A DNA stretch of 64,000 nucleotides, taken from CALDTK01 sp965213735 (GTDB lineage: Bacteria; Bacteroidota; Bacteroidia; Chitinophagales; Saprospiraceae). Positions within the stretch are counted from its first letter, which is position 1; every line of letters starts with the position of its first letter. Shown here in pieces: positions 1 to 8,511 of the stretch. Made by a program: the position numbers and the translations under genes. The notes beneath the pieces were generated by a model. That model was not told the origin of the DNA, searched no databases, and saw nothing but the letters and a program-made list of their open reading frames with translations. The DNA is taken from positions 1,922,001 to 1,986,000 of the forward strand of contig CBDCAB010000005.1 of the NCBI GenBank assembly GCA_965213735.1, read 5' to 3'.

Positions 1-1328
1 AGCTGTTGGAGCAGGGGAAAAGTGATGCGGTCGCGATGGCTAGTTTTGGCGAAAGCAGAACCATCACTTATAGCTCGCTGGCCGCACTACCTGCGGGCGA
101 GCGGCAGGGCACTTGGAGCGATAGCGTGCGCGCAGAACTGTTGCGGCTACGTGCTGGATTTGTAGTGGCAGATGCGAAGGCGCAAGAATTGCGGGCCTAC
201 GTGGGAGGGAGTGATTACCAGGCTGTGCCTTTTGACGGTGCGGCGGCACGTAGGCAAGTGGGTTCTACCTTTAAGCCGCTGGTATATGCTGCTGCTATAG
301 AGAAGGGCGTAGCTGCCTGCGATTATTGGCCGAATGAGTTGCGCACCTACACCGACTTTAAGGAGTGGACGCCGGAAAATGCCGATGGCGAGTATGGCGG
401 AGAGTACAGCACTATTGGCGGCCTCGTGAACTCGGTAAATACGGTGGCGGTACAGCTCGCATTTCGTGCTGGACCGGAATATGTGCAGCAATTAGCTGAG
501 CAGATAGGACTCGCGGGGGTGCCAGCCGAGCCGAGTATTGCGCTAGGCACACCGAGTCTGAGTGCGGAGGACATGGTGCGGCTTTATGGCATGTTTGTGC
601 GACAAGGGACGGTGCCGCGCTATCAACTCGTGACGCGAATCGAGACGCGACTGGGAGAGGTGCTCTATGAGGCAGAGGCGCCGCGGCAGCGCAAGCAGGT
701 AGTGAGCCGGCGGACAGCTGAGTTGCTTGACTATGCACTGCGCCAGGTGGCGTTGCGGGGTACAGGTTCGAGTTTGTACAGCCGCTTTGGGGTGCAGAGT
801 GAGGTAGCTGGCAAGACGGGTACCACACAGAATCAGGCGGATGGGTGGTTTTGTGGGTACACAGATAATGTGGTGGTGGGTGCTTGGGTGGGTGGTGCGT
901 ATCCTGCTATTCGCTGGCGCAGCCTGTCGCTAGGGCAGGGTGCGCGCACGGCGCTGCCTATTGTTGGAAGGTTTTTGCGTAGTTATGAGCGTAAGTACGG
1001 GGTGAGTCAGCTGCCTGAACTTCAGGAGGATATCCTGCTCGATACGGAGTGTGATGATTTCATCGATCTAGCAAGTGATAGTTTGCTTAATGATGAGCGG
1101 GTAAACTTTGCAGAAATTTTTGAAGATTTATTTCGGAAGCGTCGCAAGCGGGAGCAGGCTCGGGTGCCTGTTGATAAGGATGAGCGCGAGCGTCGCAATC
1201 AGGCATTAGCCGAGCGCCGGCGGCAGCGCGAAGAAGCACTTCGTGATGCTGAGCGTGATCGCCGTAGGGAAGAGCGCCGCGAGCGCAGGCGTGCTGCTCT
1301 GGAGAAAATATTTGGGGAGCCGGATTGA
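1..1328 (+). CDS. Penicillin-binding protein, transpeptidase part (5' end outside window)
   Basis: This is the C-terminal part of a class A-type penicillin-binding protein, a periplasmic enzyme that cross-links peptidoglycan. The frame is open at the left edge, so the gene begins upstream, and any glycosyltransferase domain would lie there. All three transpeptidase motifs are visible, numbered from base 6: STFK near residue 87 (catalytic Ser), SVN near 143 and KTG near 270, followed by GTTQNQADGWF. The last 80 or so residues are rich in Arg, Lys and Glu, which is a charged tail. A copy of the dispersed GTTTTGGCGAAAGC motif lies at 43-56 and encodes SFGES. The family assignment is firm; the exact PBP subtype is not. 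Confidence 0.9.
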   Translation, partial: LLEQGKSDAVAMASFGESRTITYSSLAALPAGERQGTWSDSVRAELLRLRAGFVVADAKAQELRAYVGGSDYQAVPFDGAAARRQVGSTFKPLVYAAAIEKGVAACDYWPNELRTYTDFKEWTPENADGEYGGEYSTIGGLVNSVNTVAVQLAFRAGPEYVQQLAEQIGLAGVPAEPSIALGTPSLSAEDMVRLYGMFVRQGTVPRYQLVTRIETRLGEVLYEAEAPRQRKQVVSRRTAELLDYALRQVALRGTGSSLYSRFGVQSEVAGKTGTTQNQADGWFCGYTDNVVVGAWVGGAYPAIRWRSLSLGQGARTALPIVGRFLRSYERKYGVSQLPELQEDILLDTECDDFIDLASDSLLNDERVNFAEIFEDLFRKRRKREQARVPVDKDERERRNQALAERRRQREEALRDAERDRRREERRERRRAALEKIFGEPD

Positions 1329-1350
1329 GATAACTTTCGCCACACGCCCT

Positions 1351-2532
1351 CTACCTACTCCTATCCTTGCCGAGCAGCGTAAAGCGTAGCTCAGGAAAAT
1401 TGGCAGCAAGTGTGTTTCTGTCTCCATCGAGGCTGGTGTTGAATCGCATGCTACCAGACACATAAATCCTTGGCTGGATCGCATATCTAACAATTGGAGC
1501 AAAGCCAAAGTAAGAGCGCGACAATCGACGGTGGCCCGCATCATTGAAGTAGGTGTAGTTGCTATGCGAATAGCTCAGCTCAGCCAACAGGCGTATACGA
1601 TTAGTATATACAGGTATATCGTACCTCGTAAAGACACCAGCGAAATAATATTGATCCCTTCGTTGAATGTCAACCTCGTCTGAAATTGAGCCGATTGCAT
1701 CGAGGACACTTGCCGTCACACCCACCTCAAAATTGTGCGGAAGCAAAAGACCTCCGGCAATGGTATAATATACAGGGTGCTCATTAATAAACCCTTCACC
1801 ATTGGGGTTTTCCTCTTCCTGAGGCGCATATCCAATACCCGCTTCGACAAACACCGCCTGCCGAGGCTTTAGGTAGCGTGGTGAGCCTTCAGCGACCGGC
1901 GCCCGCTTGTGAGCTCCCGCCAGGTGCTTTGTCTCGGGCCAATGCGTCAGCTTCGTGAAGGTGAAATGACTAGTCCAGGAGACTGCCACATTATTGGAGT
2001 AGAATGGACCAGTCTCGTGAATCTTTAATTCCGACGTAAAACCGATATTGCGAGTAAAGAATAGACTACTGCCAATACCAGCTGAAAATCCACTTTCCAA
2101 TTCTTTAAATCGATTATTTTCAGGATTGCGGCTACTTAATTGCAAGGAATAGCGCAGAAAGGGGTATAGCGAAAAGCGTTTGCGCGCAATTGTTGCTAGT
2201 CTTTCCCGCTCTTTGGAGGGATTGCCAAAGATTAGGTAGTTCCGCACTCCCAAAGTGAGGCTGGTTGATTCATAAGATTCTATATCTCCATAGGTGCGGA
2301 TATAGCGGCCCTGCGCCTCGAGGGCGAACGATTTGAAGACGGTTCGCGTATAGCCGAGTTCCGGCGCCAGCACGAAATAAGTTAGATCGTCATCGGGGTC
2401 GTCGCTAACACGCGTATTACCTCCCGCAAAGCCTGGGGTTAGCTCTAGTGTCCACTTGGGAGTTTGTTGCGCGACGAGAAGCAGGCTCGTCGTCAAGCAC
2501 AGTAGCGTCAGCGTTAACATTTGAGTCTGCAT
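1351..2532 (-). CDS. Predicted outer-membrane beta-barrel protein
   Basis: I do not recognise a named family. The protein starts with a hydrophobic signal peptide (LTLTLLCLTTSLLLVAQQ), followed by alternating hydrophobic/aromatic strands such as GRYIRTYGDIESY and FPFLRYSLQL-like segments typical of bacteroidetal outer-membrane barrels. I chose the ATG at 2532 because it gives a normal signal peptide; ATGs at 2520 and 2544 are equally possible, while the upstream extension to 2619 would put 30 charged residues in front of it. It converges on the PBP gene, with a 22-base gap, and is divergent from the E1 gene. It probably sits in the outer membrane; ligand and function are unknown. Confidence 0.6.
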   Translation of the reverse strand: MQTQMLTLTLLCLTTSLLLVAQQTPKWTLELTPGFAGGNTRVSDDPDDDLTYFVLAPELGYTRTVFKSFALEAQGRYIRTYGDIESYESTSLTLGVRNYLIFGNPSKERERLATIARKRFSLYPFLRYSLQLSSRNPENNRFKELESGFSAGIGSSLFFTRNIGFTSELKIHETGPFYSNNVAVSWTSHFTFTKLTHWPETKHLAGAHKRAPVAEGSPRYLKPRQAVFVEAGIGYAPQEEENPNGEGFINEHPVYYTIAGGLLLPHNFEVGVTASVLDAIGSISDEVDIQRRDQYYFAGVFTRYDIPVYTNRIRLLAELSYSHSNYTYFNDAGHRRLSRSYFGFAPIVRYAIQPRIYVSGSMRFNTSLDGDRNTLAANFPELRFTLLGKDRSR

Positions 2533-2559
2533 CACCGTAGCCATGCACGTTAAGTGTAG

Positions 2560-2573
2560 TGCAAGATCTTGCA
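2560..2573. promoter_or_regulatory. 14-bp perfect palindrome in divergent spacer
   Basis: TGCAAGATCTTGCA is a perfect palindrome between the divergently transcribed barrel and E1 genes. It lies about 30-40 bases upstream of the barrel gene starts. It could be an operator for a dimeric regulator. No regulator was identified, so the role is inference. Confidence 0.3.
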
Positions 2574-2676
2574 AACGATTCGCTAAGGAGTTTAGTCGAC
2601 TTGCTGCAAACTTTTGCATTACCTGTGATTAGGATCAGCTAATTTCAAACGCTAGCTAAGCTCCCAAACTCGCTGT

Positions 2677-2683
2677 TACTTTG
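2677..2683 (+). promoter_or_regulatory. -7-like element before the E1 gene
   Basis: TACTTTG lies 6 bases before the ATG at 2690 and resembles the Bacteroidota -7 box TAnnTTTG with one base less in the spacer. The stretch TTTGCCCCCTATG is identical to that in front of the LpxH-like gene at 7592. It implies a very short or absent 5' leader. Confidence 0.45.
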
Positions 2684-2689
2684 CCCCCT

Positions 2690-4696
2690 ATGCCTACAGC
2701 TACGGCCACTCCCGCTGCACAGACCTTTTCGCGCGGCACACTTTCTGACAGTCAACTCCTCCACTTCTACGACCGGCTCCTCCTGCCGCGCCTCATCGAG
2801 GACAAAATGCTCGCCCTGCTCAGGCAAGGCAAAATCAGTAAGTGGTTTTCAGGAATAGGGCAAGAAGCCATTTCAGTTGGCTGCACACTCGCACTTCAAC
2901 CCGAAGAATACATCTTCACCATGCACCGCAACCTCGGTGTGTTTACGACCAGAGATATACCCCTGGATAGACTTTTTGGGCAATGGCAGGGCAAGCTGTC
3001 GGGCTATACCAAAGGCCGCGACCGCAGCTTTCATTTCGGTACCAAGGAGCACCACATCGTCGGCATGATAAGCCACCTCGGTCCGCAGCTGAGCCTGGCA
3101 GCTGGCGTCGGCTTGGCCCATAAATTACAAGGCGAACAAAAGGTGTCGCTAGCCTTTACCGGAGAGGGTGGGACGAGTCAGGGTGAGTTTCATGAAGCGC
3201 TCAATCTCGCCGCCGTCTGGAAGCTACCCACCATTTTTGTCATCGAGAACAACGGCTACGGCCTATCCACCCCCACCGAGGAGCAGTATGCCTGCGAAGC
3301 CCTTGCCGATCGCGCCAAAGGCTATGGCATGCAAGGCATCTCGATCGATGGCAACAACCTGCTGGAGGTCTACCGCACCATCAGCGAGCTGGCTGCTGAT
3401 ATGCGCCAAAATCCGCGTCCTGTCCTCGTAGAATGTCGAACCTTCCGCATGCGCGGCCACGAGGAGGCAAGTGGGGTGAAGTACGTTCCTCAAGAAAAAT
3501 TTGATGCCTGGAGTGGGCGCGACCCGCTCGATAATTTCCGCGAATATCTATTAGCAGAAGGCCTGCTTACTGAGGCTGCAGATGCCAAATTGCGCGAGCA
3601 GCACAAGGCCGCTATTCTCGCTGGACTTGCCGCCGCAGATGCAGCCCCGCTTCCTCCCCCCGAGCCCGCGCAGGAACTCGCTGATGTGTACGCACCATAT
3701 GTCTCTACGGCTCAAGCGCCTCCTGTTGAAGGGAAGGAGTTGCGCCTCATCGATGCTATTTCGCAAGGTTTGGCCCAGGCCATGGAAGAGCATCCGGAGC
3801 TGGTGCTCATGGGTCAGGACATTGGCCAGTATGGAGGTGTTTTTAAGATTACCGATGGCTTCGTGGCTCGTTTTGGCGAAAGCCGCGTGCGCAATACCCC
3901 CTTGTGCGAGAGTGCAGTCATAGGTGCTGCGCTTGGCTATCACATCGCCTCGGGTGGTGCGGCCATGGTAGAGATGCAGTTCGCCGATTTCGTCACTTGT
4001 GGCTTCAATCAAATTGTGAATTACCTCGCGAAATTGCATTATCGCTGGGGTCAGAGTGCCAATGTGGTGATTCGCATGCCCACGGGTGGAGGCATGGCTG
4101 CGGGTCCCTTTCATTCGCAGAGCAATGAGGCTTGGTTTACGCATGTGCCGGGGCTGCGGGTGGTCTATCCGAGCACGCCGTATGATGCGAAAGGGTTGCT
4201 GCTGGAGGCTTTTGCCGATCCTAATCCAGTGATGTATTTCGAACATAAAGGTCTTTACCGTAGCGAGTCGGGGCCGGTGCCGCAGCAGGCCTATCGCATC
4301 CCATTTGGGCAGGCGCGCGTGGTTCGAGAGGGATCGGCGGCCACGGTGATTACGTATGGCTTAGGTGTGCGTTGGGCCGTTTCAGCTTCCGCCAAAACCG
4401 GTCATGACCTTGAAATAATCGATCTACGTACGCTGGCCCCACTCGATATGGAGACGGTCCTTGCGTCTGTCCGGAAAACCGGTCGAGCGCTGGTGCTTCA
4501 TGAGGATACTCAATTTGGAGGTATAGGGGGAGAGATAGCTGCACAAGTAGCTGAGGCTGCTTTTGCTGTGCTGGATGCGCCGGTGATGCGGCTAGGAAGT
4601 GCTGAGACGCCGATTCCGTTTGCTGCGGATTTGGAGCAAGCTTTTATGGCTAATCATCGATTGGAGGAAGTCTTGCAACAACTGATGGATTACTAG
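2690..4696 (+). CDS. 2-oxoacid dehydrogenase E1, fused alpha and beta subunits
   Basis: This thiamine-diphosphate enzyme catalyses the decarboxylating first step of a 2-oxoacid dehydrogenase complex. It is 668 aa and carries the alpha subunit (about residues 15-320), with the TPP-binding pattern GEG...ENNGYG, fused to the beta subunit (about 345-668), with LMGQDIGQYGGVF and NTPLCESAVIGAALG. Such fusions are common in Bacteroidota, often annotated as branched-chain (2-oxoisovalerate) E1; the substrate cannot be fixed from sequence alone. No E2 or E3 gene is nearby. I prefer the ATG at 2690 to the in-frame TTG at 2681, because the TTG overlaps the presumed -7 box. Two dispersed motif copies lie inside (3870-3883 and 4385-4398). 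Confidence 0.9.
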   Translation: MPTATATPAAQTFSRGTLSDSQLLHFYDRLLLPRLIEDKMLALLRQGKISKWFSGIGQEAISVGCTLALQPEEYIFTMHRNLGVFTTRDIPLDRLFGQWQGKLSGYTKGRDRSFHFGTKEHHIVGMISHLGPQLSLAAGVGLAHKLQGEQKVSLAFTGEGGTSQGEFHEALNLAAVWKLPTIFVIENNGYGLSTPTEEQYACEALADRAKGYGMQGISIDGNNLLEVYRTISELAADMRQNPRPVLVECRTFRMRGHEEASGVKYVPQEKFDAWSGRDPLDNFREYLLAEGLLTEAADAKLREQHKAAILAGLAAADAAPLPPPEPAQELADVYAPYVSTAQAPPVEGKELRLIDAISQGLAQAMEEHPELVLMGQDIGQYGGVFKITDGFVARFGESRVRNTPLCESAVIGAALGYHIASGGAAMVEMQFADFVTCGFNQIVNYLAKLHYRWGQSANVVIRMPTGGGMAAGPFHSQSNEAWFTHVPGLRVVYPSTPYDAKGLLLEAFADPNPVMYFEHKGLYRSESGPVPQQAYRIPFGQARVVREGSAATVITYGLGVRWAVSASAKTGHDLEIIDLRTLAPLDMETVLASVRKTGRALVLHEDTQFGGIGGEIAAQVAEAAFAVLDAPVMRLGSAETPIPFAADLEQAFMANHRLEEVLQQLMDY

Positions 4697-4753
4697 CTGG
4701 CGGGGTAGGGATGAGTTGAGCAAGCGCGGCGATCTGTGCATACATTCGCGACC

Positions 4754-5128
4754 ATGGATTTGCATGAAATTCTATCTGTGAGTGGTAAGCCTGGACTGTA
4801 TCGCTTAGTGACCAATCGTCCGGGAGGTCTAGTTATTGAGCCGCTCGGCGGGGGCAAGCGCGAGTTTGCTGCCTCGCGCAATCACCAGTTTACGCCTTTA
4901 GAAACGATCGCCGTCTTTACCGACGATGGCGACAGCGTGCCACTTAAGGAGGTACTGGCTAGTATTACGGAGCAAAAGGAAGACACACCTCTTCCCGATC
5001 CCAAAGCGAGCAATGAAGAGCTGCGCGAATTCATGCTCGACATCCTGCCGACGCACGACCAGGACCGTGTATACCCAAGCGACATCAAAAAGCTCGTAAA
5101 GTGGTACACCCTCCTTGAAGCCCTGTAA
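4754..5128 (+). CDS. DUF5606 domain protein
   Basis: This 124-aa conserved Bacteroidota protein has no known function. The N-terminal half (DLHEILSVSGKPGLYRLV, EPLGGGKREF, FTPLETIAVFTDD) matches the DUF5606 signature as I recall it. No signal peptide or membrane segment is seen, so it is probably cytoplasmic. The start is the ATG at 4754; the upstream GTG at 4736 would only add HTFAT. It follows the E1 gene by 57 bases and could be co-transcribed, but no functional link is evident. Four REP-like palindromes begin 3 bases after its stop codon. Confidence 0.75.
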   Translation: MDLHEILSVSGKPGLYRLVTNRPGGLVIEPLGGGKREFAASRNHQFTPLETIAVFTDDGDSVPLKEVLASITEQKEDTPLPDPKASNEELREFMLDILPTHDQDRVYPSDIKKLVKWYTLLEAL

Positions 5129-5131
5129 CGC

Positions 5132-5269
5132 GCGGACCTCCGGGTCCGCCGAAGTAAATCCTTCCTAAGGCGCGGACCTCTGGGTCCGCTGAAGTAAATC
5201 CTCCCTAAGGCGCGGACCTCTGGGACCGCCGCCCTAGAGCCTCCCAAAGGCGCGGACCGGGAGGTCCGG
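5132..5269. repeat. Four REP-like palindromes, 40-bp period
   Basis: GCGGACC-4 bases-GGTCCGC palindromes begin at 5132, 5172, 5212 and 5252, exactly 40 bases apart. Repeated linkers (GAAGTAAATCCTTCCTAAGG in the first two units) lie between them. The third has one stem mismatch (GGACCGC) and the fourth ends GGTCCGG with a GGGA loop. The same palindrome returns in the opposite orientation at 6101-6118, on the other side of the RAYT gene. A hairpin cluster like this could also end transcription of the DUF5606 gene. Confidence 0.8.
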
Positions 5270-5276
5270 CGTTCCC

Positions 5277-5975
5277 TCACCGCCCTATATCCTTCAACCC
5301 CACCGGCAAGTCCGCCCCTACCCGCCAGCTCACCGCAGTTCCATCAACTACTACAACGTCCTCATTCCACCACGTCCCGGTATGATCAGCTGGGAACTGG
5401 ACCAGGCCCGCCGCCACTGCATTGTTGATGGTATAGGTTGTTTTCTGTAATACTTTCGCTTGAGTTCTTGGCATGTGGTCGAAGCTTTCTTGGTGCCACA
5501 ACGTGTTACCCGTACGACCCAGCACACGATTAATCATAGTAGCCGTAAAGGACTTGTGGCGTTTCATAAGGTCCTCCACCGGTAACTTGACTTGGTCGAT
5601 AACAAGGTGCACATGATTGGACATCACGCACACAGCGATCAATCTGATATCACCTCTCTTAGCAAACCATAATAGTGAATCAATAATAATGCGCTGAACT
5701 TCTTCAGAGGTTAGCAAGTGTACGTCCTTTCCACTTGCTGCATGAAGATACTTTTCGATCTTCATGAATGAATTTGTGAAGATAAGATCGTGATTTATCT
5801 GTTTCTCGTAAGCTTTAGCGGCTTGTTCTAATAGCTTTCGTTTTTCTTCTTTATATATTTCTACGATTGCTTTTGGGAGTGCTCCTTGTACTATAAAGGT
5901 GATAAAATAGCTGGCGCCTTCCACTTGCCAATGAGGTAGGTTTCGGCGGTAGAAGGAGGTGAGGGATTTGGGCAT
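5277..5975 (-). CDS. REP-associated HUH transposase (RAYT, Y1_Tnp family)
   Basis: This 232-aa protein belongs to the transposase IS200-like/Y1 superfamily. The N-terminus (RRNLPHWQVEGASYFITF) and the HUH motif in VMSNHVHLVI, followed by KSFTATMIN and LWHQESFDHM, are typical. RAYTs cut and join single-stranded REP/BIME hairpins and are usually single-copy and domesticated. Here the gene is flanked on both sides by GCGGACC/GGTCCGC hairpins, which fits a REP-RAYT unit. The helix that should carry the catalytic Tyr reads KSFTA, with Phe where related proteins often show Tyr; an alignment is needed to know whether the nucleophile is elsewhere. The start is the ATG at 5975. Confidence 0.88.
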   Translation of the reverse strand: MPKSLTSFYRRNLPHWQVEGASYFITFIVQGALPKAIVEIYKEEKRKLLEQAAKAYEKQINHDLIFTNSFMKIEKYLHAASGKDVHLLTSEEVQRIIIDSLLWFAKRGDIRLIAVCVMSNHVHLVIDQVKLPVEDLMKRHKSFTATMINRVLGRTGNTLWHQESFDHMPRTQAKVLQKTTYTINNAVAAGLVQFPADHTGTWWNEDVVVVDGTAVSWRVGADLPVGLKDIGR

Positions 5976-6030
5976 GGGGGGTGGGTTTGGGGTAGGGTAG
6001 GGTTGGTAAGATAGGGCGGGGTGGCGAAGT

Positions 6031-6118
6031 AGGGCGCGTTGCGCCTGGGGCGCGTTGCGCCTGGGGCGTGTTGCGCCTGGGGCGCGTTGCGCCTGGGGCG
6101 GCGGACCGGGAGGTCCGC
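6031..6118. repeat. Four 16-bp tandem repeats plus an inverted REP palindrome
   Basis: Four copies of a 16-bp unit (GGGGCGCGTTGCGCCT; the first begins AGGG and the third has one T) run from 6031 to 6094. Each contains the small hairpin GGCGC-GTT-GCGCC. They are followed by GCGGACC-GGGA-GGTCCGC at 6101-6118. The block fills the space between the RAYT start and the peptidase stop and forms the right boundary of the REP-RAYT unit. Confidence 0.8.
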
Positions 6119-6121
6119 GCG

Positions 6122-7498
6122 TTACCTTAGCACCACACGCGGGAACACCACCAGACTTTCGTTGCCATTCTTGCCGACGGCAGCGACACCGAAGAAGTAG
6201 TTATCTACTACCAAGCCCTCCATTACCTGCATGTTTTGATTGCCCGGTACCCAGACATGTTCCGTCCACTGCGGCTCAGTGGTCAGACGGTAATAGACTT
6301 TGTATCCTAGCGGCTGCTCACCCTCCGCAGCAGGCCATTGTAGATAGGCAGCAGGAGCTACTGTTCCTCCAAGTTCGACGACCTCGGGAGCTGGTGGCGC
6401 CCAACCGAGTGAGGCGAGTACAGCTGCGTTGACGCCTGTGAGCCGCGCCGCGTAAGCAAAGTCAACTCCATCAATTATATCGCCATACTGCCGCCCGTTC
6501 TCTGTACGAATGTCCTGGTGCTGGCGATCATAGTGTTCGTGTGCCTCCATAATTCGTACGCCAGCAAAACCTGCATCGTTAAATGGCTTATGATGCCCCC
6601 CACGACCGAAACGATCCAAGCGATAGATCATCATCGGTTCTAGCTGCGGTAGATATTGCTCGGTAATGCGATGTACATAGCGTGCTAATTGCCTGCTCGC
6701 GCCATCAACTTCGCCACCATAATACCTGCGCCAGATACGTAATCGCTCATCCGCATCTTGAAAGTTGGGCTCAGAAAATATCCGGAACTCGCGTGAATCA
6801 ACTACACCATCAATGCCAGAGTAATTGCCAATCATGTCATTATTTAGAACCCCAATTATATTCCAGCCTTCTTTTTTGGCCATGGCAGCCATTGCCTGCC
6901 CCCCAAACAATCCTTGCTCCTCACCACTCAAACCGGCCAAGACCACCGAGTTATCGAAGGAATAGTTGCTGAGAATGCGTGCTGCTTCGAGTACTCCAGC
7001 CATTCCTGAAGCATTGTCATTTGCGCCTGGTGCGTCGCTGGTGCTATCCATTGCATCACTCACACGACTGTCGATGTCGCCACTCATGATGATGTAGTCG
7101 TTAGGGCGCTTGCTGCCGCGCAGTATGGCATACACGTTGACAACAACTGTCGGAGTATCAATGCGCTGATTGCCCTCTGCCGGCACCAGCGTGCGCTGCG
7201 TGTGAACCTCCATACATCCGCCACACGCTGCACTGATTCTCCTGAATTCTGCTTCTATCCAGCGGCGCGCAGCTCCTATACCTCGCGTGGAAGAGGTCGT
7301 GTCGCTTAGGGTGTGTCTCGTACCAAAGCTTACCAGCTTGCGAATATCCGTCTCTATGCGTTGAGCTGAAGGACTAGCCGCGATTTCTTTGACTCTGGTA
7401 TCAAATGCTGGCGGAGCTCCTGACTGAGCCCCAGCGATTTTTGGCGAAAGCCCACAAATGAGCAAACAGAAAGGCAGAAGAAGATACTTGGCAACCAT
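6122..7498 (-). CDS. Secreted M28-family metallopeptidase with C-terminal Fn3-like domain
   Basis: This predicted zinc aminopeptidase-type enzyme (458 aa) has an N-terminal signal peptide ending around GAQS. The M28 core shows MSGDIDSR, GANDNASG, SGEEQGLFGG, NNDMIGN and GGHHKPFNDAG, which supply the expected Asp, Glu and His ligands. The first ligand motif reads GDIDS rather than the usual GHxDS, so the canonical His is replaced by Asp; I recall the same variant in other Bacteroidota members. The last 90 residues (VAPAAYLQWPA, GYKVYYRLT, NYFFGVAAVG) look like a fibronectin type III fold. It is likely exported, perhaps a lipoprotein-free periplasmic or extracellular peptidase. A dispersed motif copy (7438-7451) lies in the signal-peptide codons. 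Confidence 0.85.
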   Translation of the reverse strand: MVAKYLLLPFCLLICGLSPKIAGAQSGAPPAFDTRVKEIAASPSAQRIETDIRKLVSFGTRHTLSDTTSSTRGIGAARRWIEAEFRRISAACGGCMEVHTQRTLVPAEGNQRIDTPTVVVNVYAILRGSKRPNDYIIMSGDIDSRVSDAMDSTSDAPGANDNASGMAGVLEAARILSNYSFDNSVVLAGLSGEEQGLFGGQAMAAMAKKEGWNIIGVLNNDMIGNYSGIDGVVDSREFRIFSEPNFQDADERLRIWRRYYGGEVDGASRQLARYVHRITEQYLPQLEPMMIYRLDRFGRGGHHKPFNDAGFAGVRIMEAHEHYDRQHQDIRTENGRQYGDIIDGVDFAYAARLTGVNAAVLASLGWAPPAPEVVELGGTVAPAAYLQWPAAEGEQPLGYKVYYRLTTEPQWTEHVWVPGNQNMQVMEGLVVDNYFFGVAAVGKNGNESLVVFPRVVLR

Positions 7499-7576
7499 AG
7501 GGCCCCAATTTCTTGCTATTTTTCTACTTGAAGCGAAATTTTGGTCTGCACATCATACTATGGTAACGTATAGATG

Positions 7577-7585
7577 TAAAATTTG
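7577..7585 (+). promoter_or_regulatory. -7-like element before the LpxH-like gene
   Basis: TAAAATTTG ends 6 bases before the ATG at 7592, and the whole stretch TTTGCCCCCTATG is shared with the E1 gene start. The pattern resembles TAnnTTTG with one extra spacer base. Confidence 0.4.
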
Positions 7586-7591
7586 CCCCCT

Positions 7592-8470
7592 ATGGCAGTT
7601 GCTCCGCTACGTACCCGTCACCTGGAAGTTGCAGTAATTGGCGACGTGCACCTGGGCACCAAAAAGGCACGGGCTACAGAACTGCTGGAATATTTAGATA
7701 GTATTACACCCGACATCCTGATCATTGCGGGCGACTTAGTTGACCTGGATAACGTAAGCTCACGAAGCCTTTCGCCGGATCACCTGGATATCGTCCGCCT
7801 GATTTTGGACCTAGCGCATGCTGGCACTCGAGTTTATTATATAACTGGCAATCACGAATCTCGGCTACGCAAATTGGGTGACTTAGCTCTCGGCAATTTT
7901 TATGTACGCGAGCAAGCCATCTTACATATTGCAGGCCATCGTTACTATATATTTCATGGTGACCGACTCAATGCTGCCGTTAAGTACAAGTTGGCTGATG
8001 CGCGATTTGAAGGGCTCACACTCCGTGTGCTGCGAGCTACTGATAAGCTACTCGGCAACGCTCAGCGAGCGCTCGGTGCACGGCGGTGGTCGCTTGCTCG
8101 CGAACTTGCCGCCGATCACAAAGACGTGACCGCCTACCTCAATGCCTACGAACGTATAGCCATGCGCATGGCCTTGAGTAAGGGCTGTGATCGCGTGATT
8201 TGCGGACATGTGCACGCGCCGAAAGTAGATGGGCAGCTCGTTAACGATACATTCGTGCAGTATCTCAATTGCGGCGATTGGGTGACCAATCTTACAGCAC
8301 TCGAGTTTCGGTTCGGTCGGTGGACCATCTACAAGCACGATACCGCAGATTTTCCTCAACCAAATAAGCGACTCCGAGTGAAACCCGATCGGCCATCTCC
8401 TCGTGGTAGCCAGACTCAGGAGGATGTCCTTCGTCGTATTTTAGAAGCCGGTCCTACAGAGCACAGCTAA
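7592..8470 (+). CDS. UDP-2,3-diacylglucosamine diphosphatase-like metallophosphoesterase
   Basis: This calcineurin-like phosphoesterase is probably the LpxH-type enzyme that hydrolyses UDP-2,3-diacylglucosamine to lipid X in lipid A synthesis at the inner membrane. Dinuclear-metal motifs appear in order: GDVHLG, GDLVDL, TGNHES, FHGD and CGHVHAP. The middle insertion with ALGARRWSLARELA and the end LNCGDWVTNLTALE match the LpxH-like group common in Bacteroidota. The start is the ATG at 7592 (292 aa); an in-frame TTG at 7583 lies in the promoter-like stretch and is rejected. The substrate is inferred from the family. Confidence 0.8.
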   Translation: MAVAPLRTRHLEVAVIGDVHLGTKKARATELLEYLDSITPDILIIAGDLVDLDNVSSRSLSPDHLDIVRLILDLAHAGTRVYYITGNHESRLRKLGDLALGNFYVREQAILHIAGHRYYIFHGDRLNAAVKYKLADARFEGLTLRVLRATDKLLGNAQRALGARRWSLARELAADHKDVTAYLNAYERIAMRMALSKGCDRVICGHVHAPKVDGQLVNDTFVQYLNCGDWVTNLTALEFRFGRWTIYKHDTADFPQPNKRLRVKPDRPSPRGSQTQEDVLRRILEAGPTEHS

Positions 8471-8511
8471 ACCGGGAATATGCATTTGCCGAAATTCTGC
8501 ATCTTTGCTGC

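Noticed and set aside
5132..5269. Short CRISPR with 40-bp spacing
   Set aside because: The parts between the palindromes are themselves repeated, and the adjacent HUH transposase explains the palindromes as REPs.
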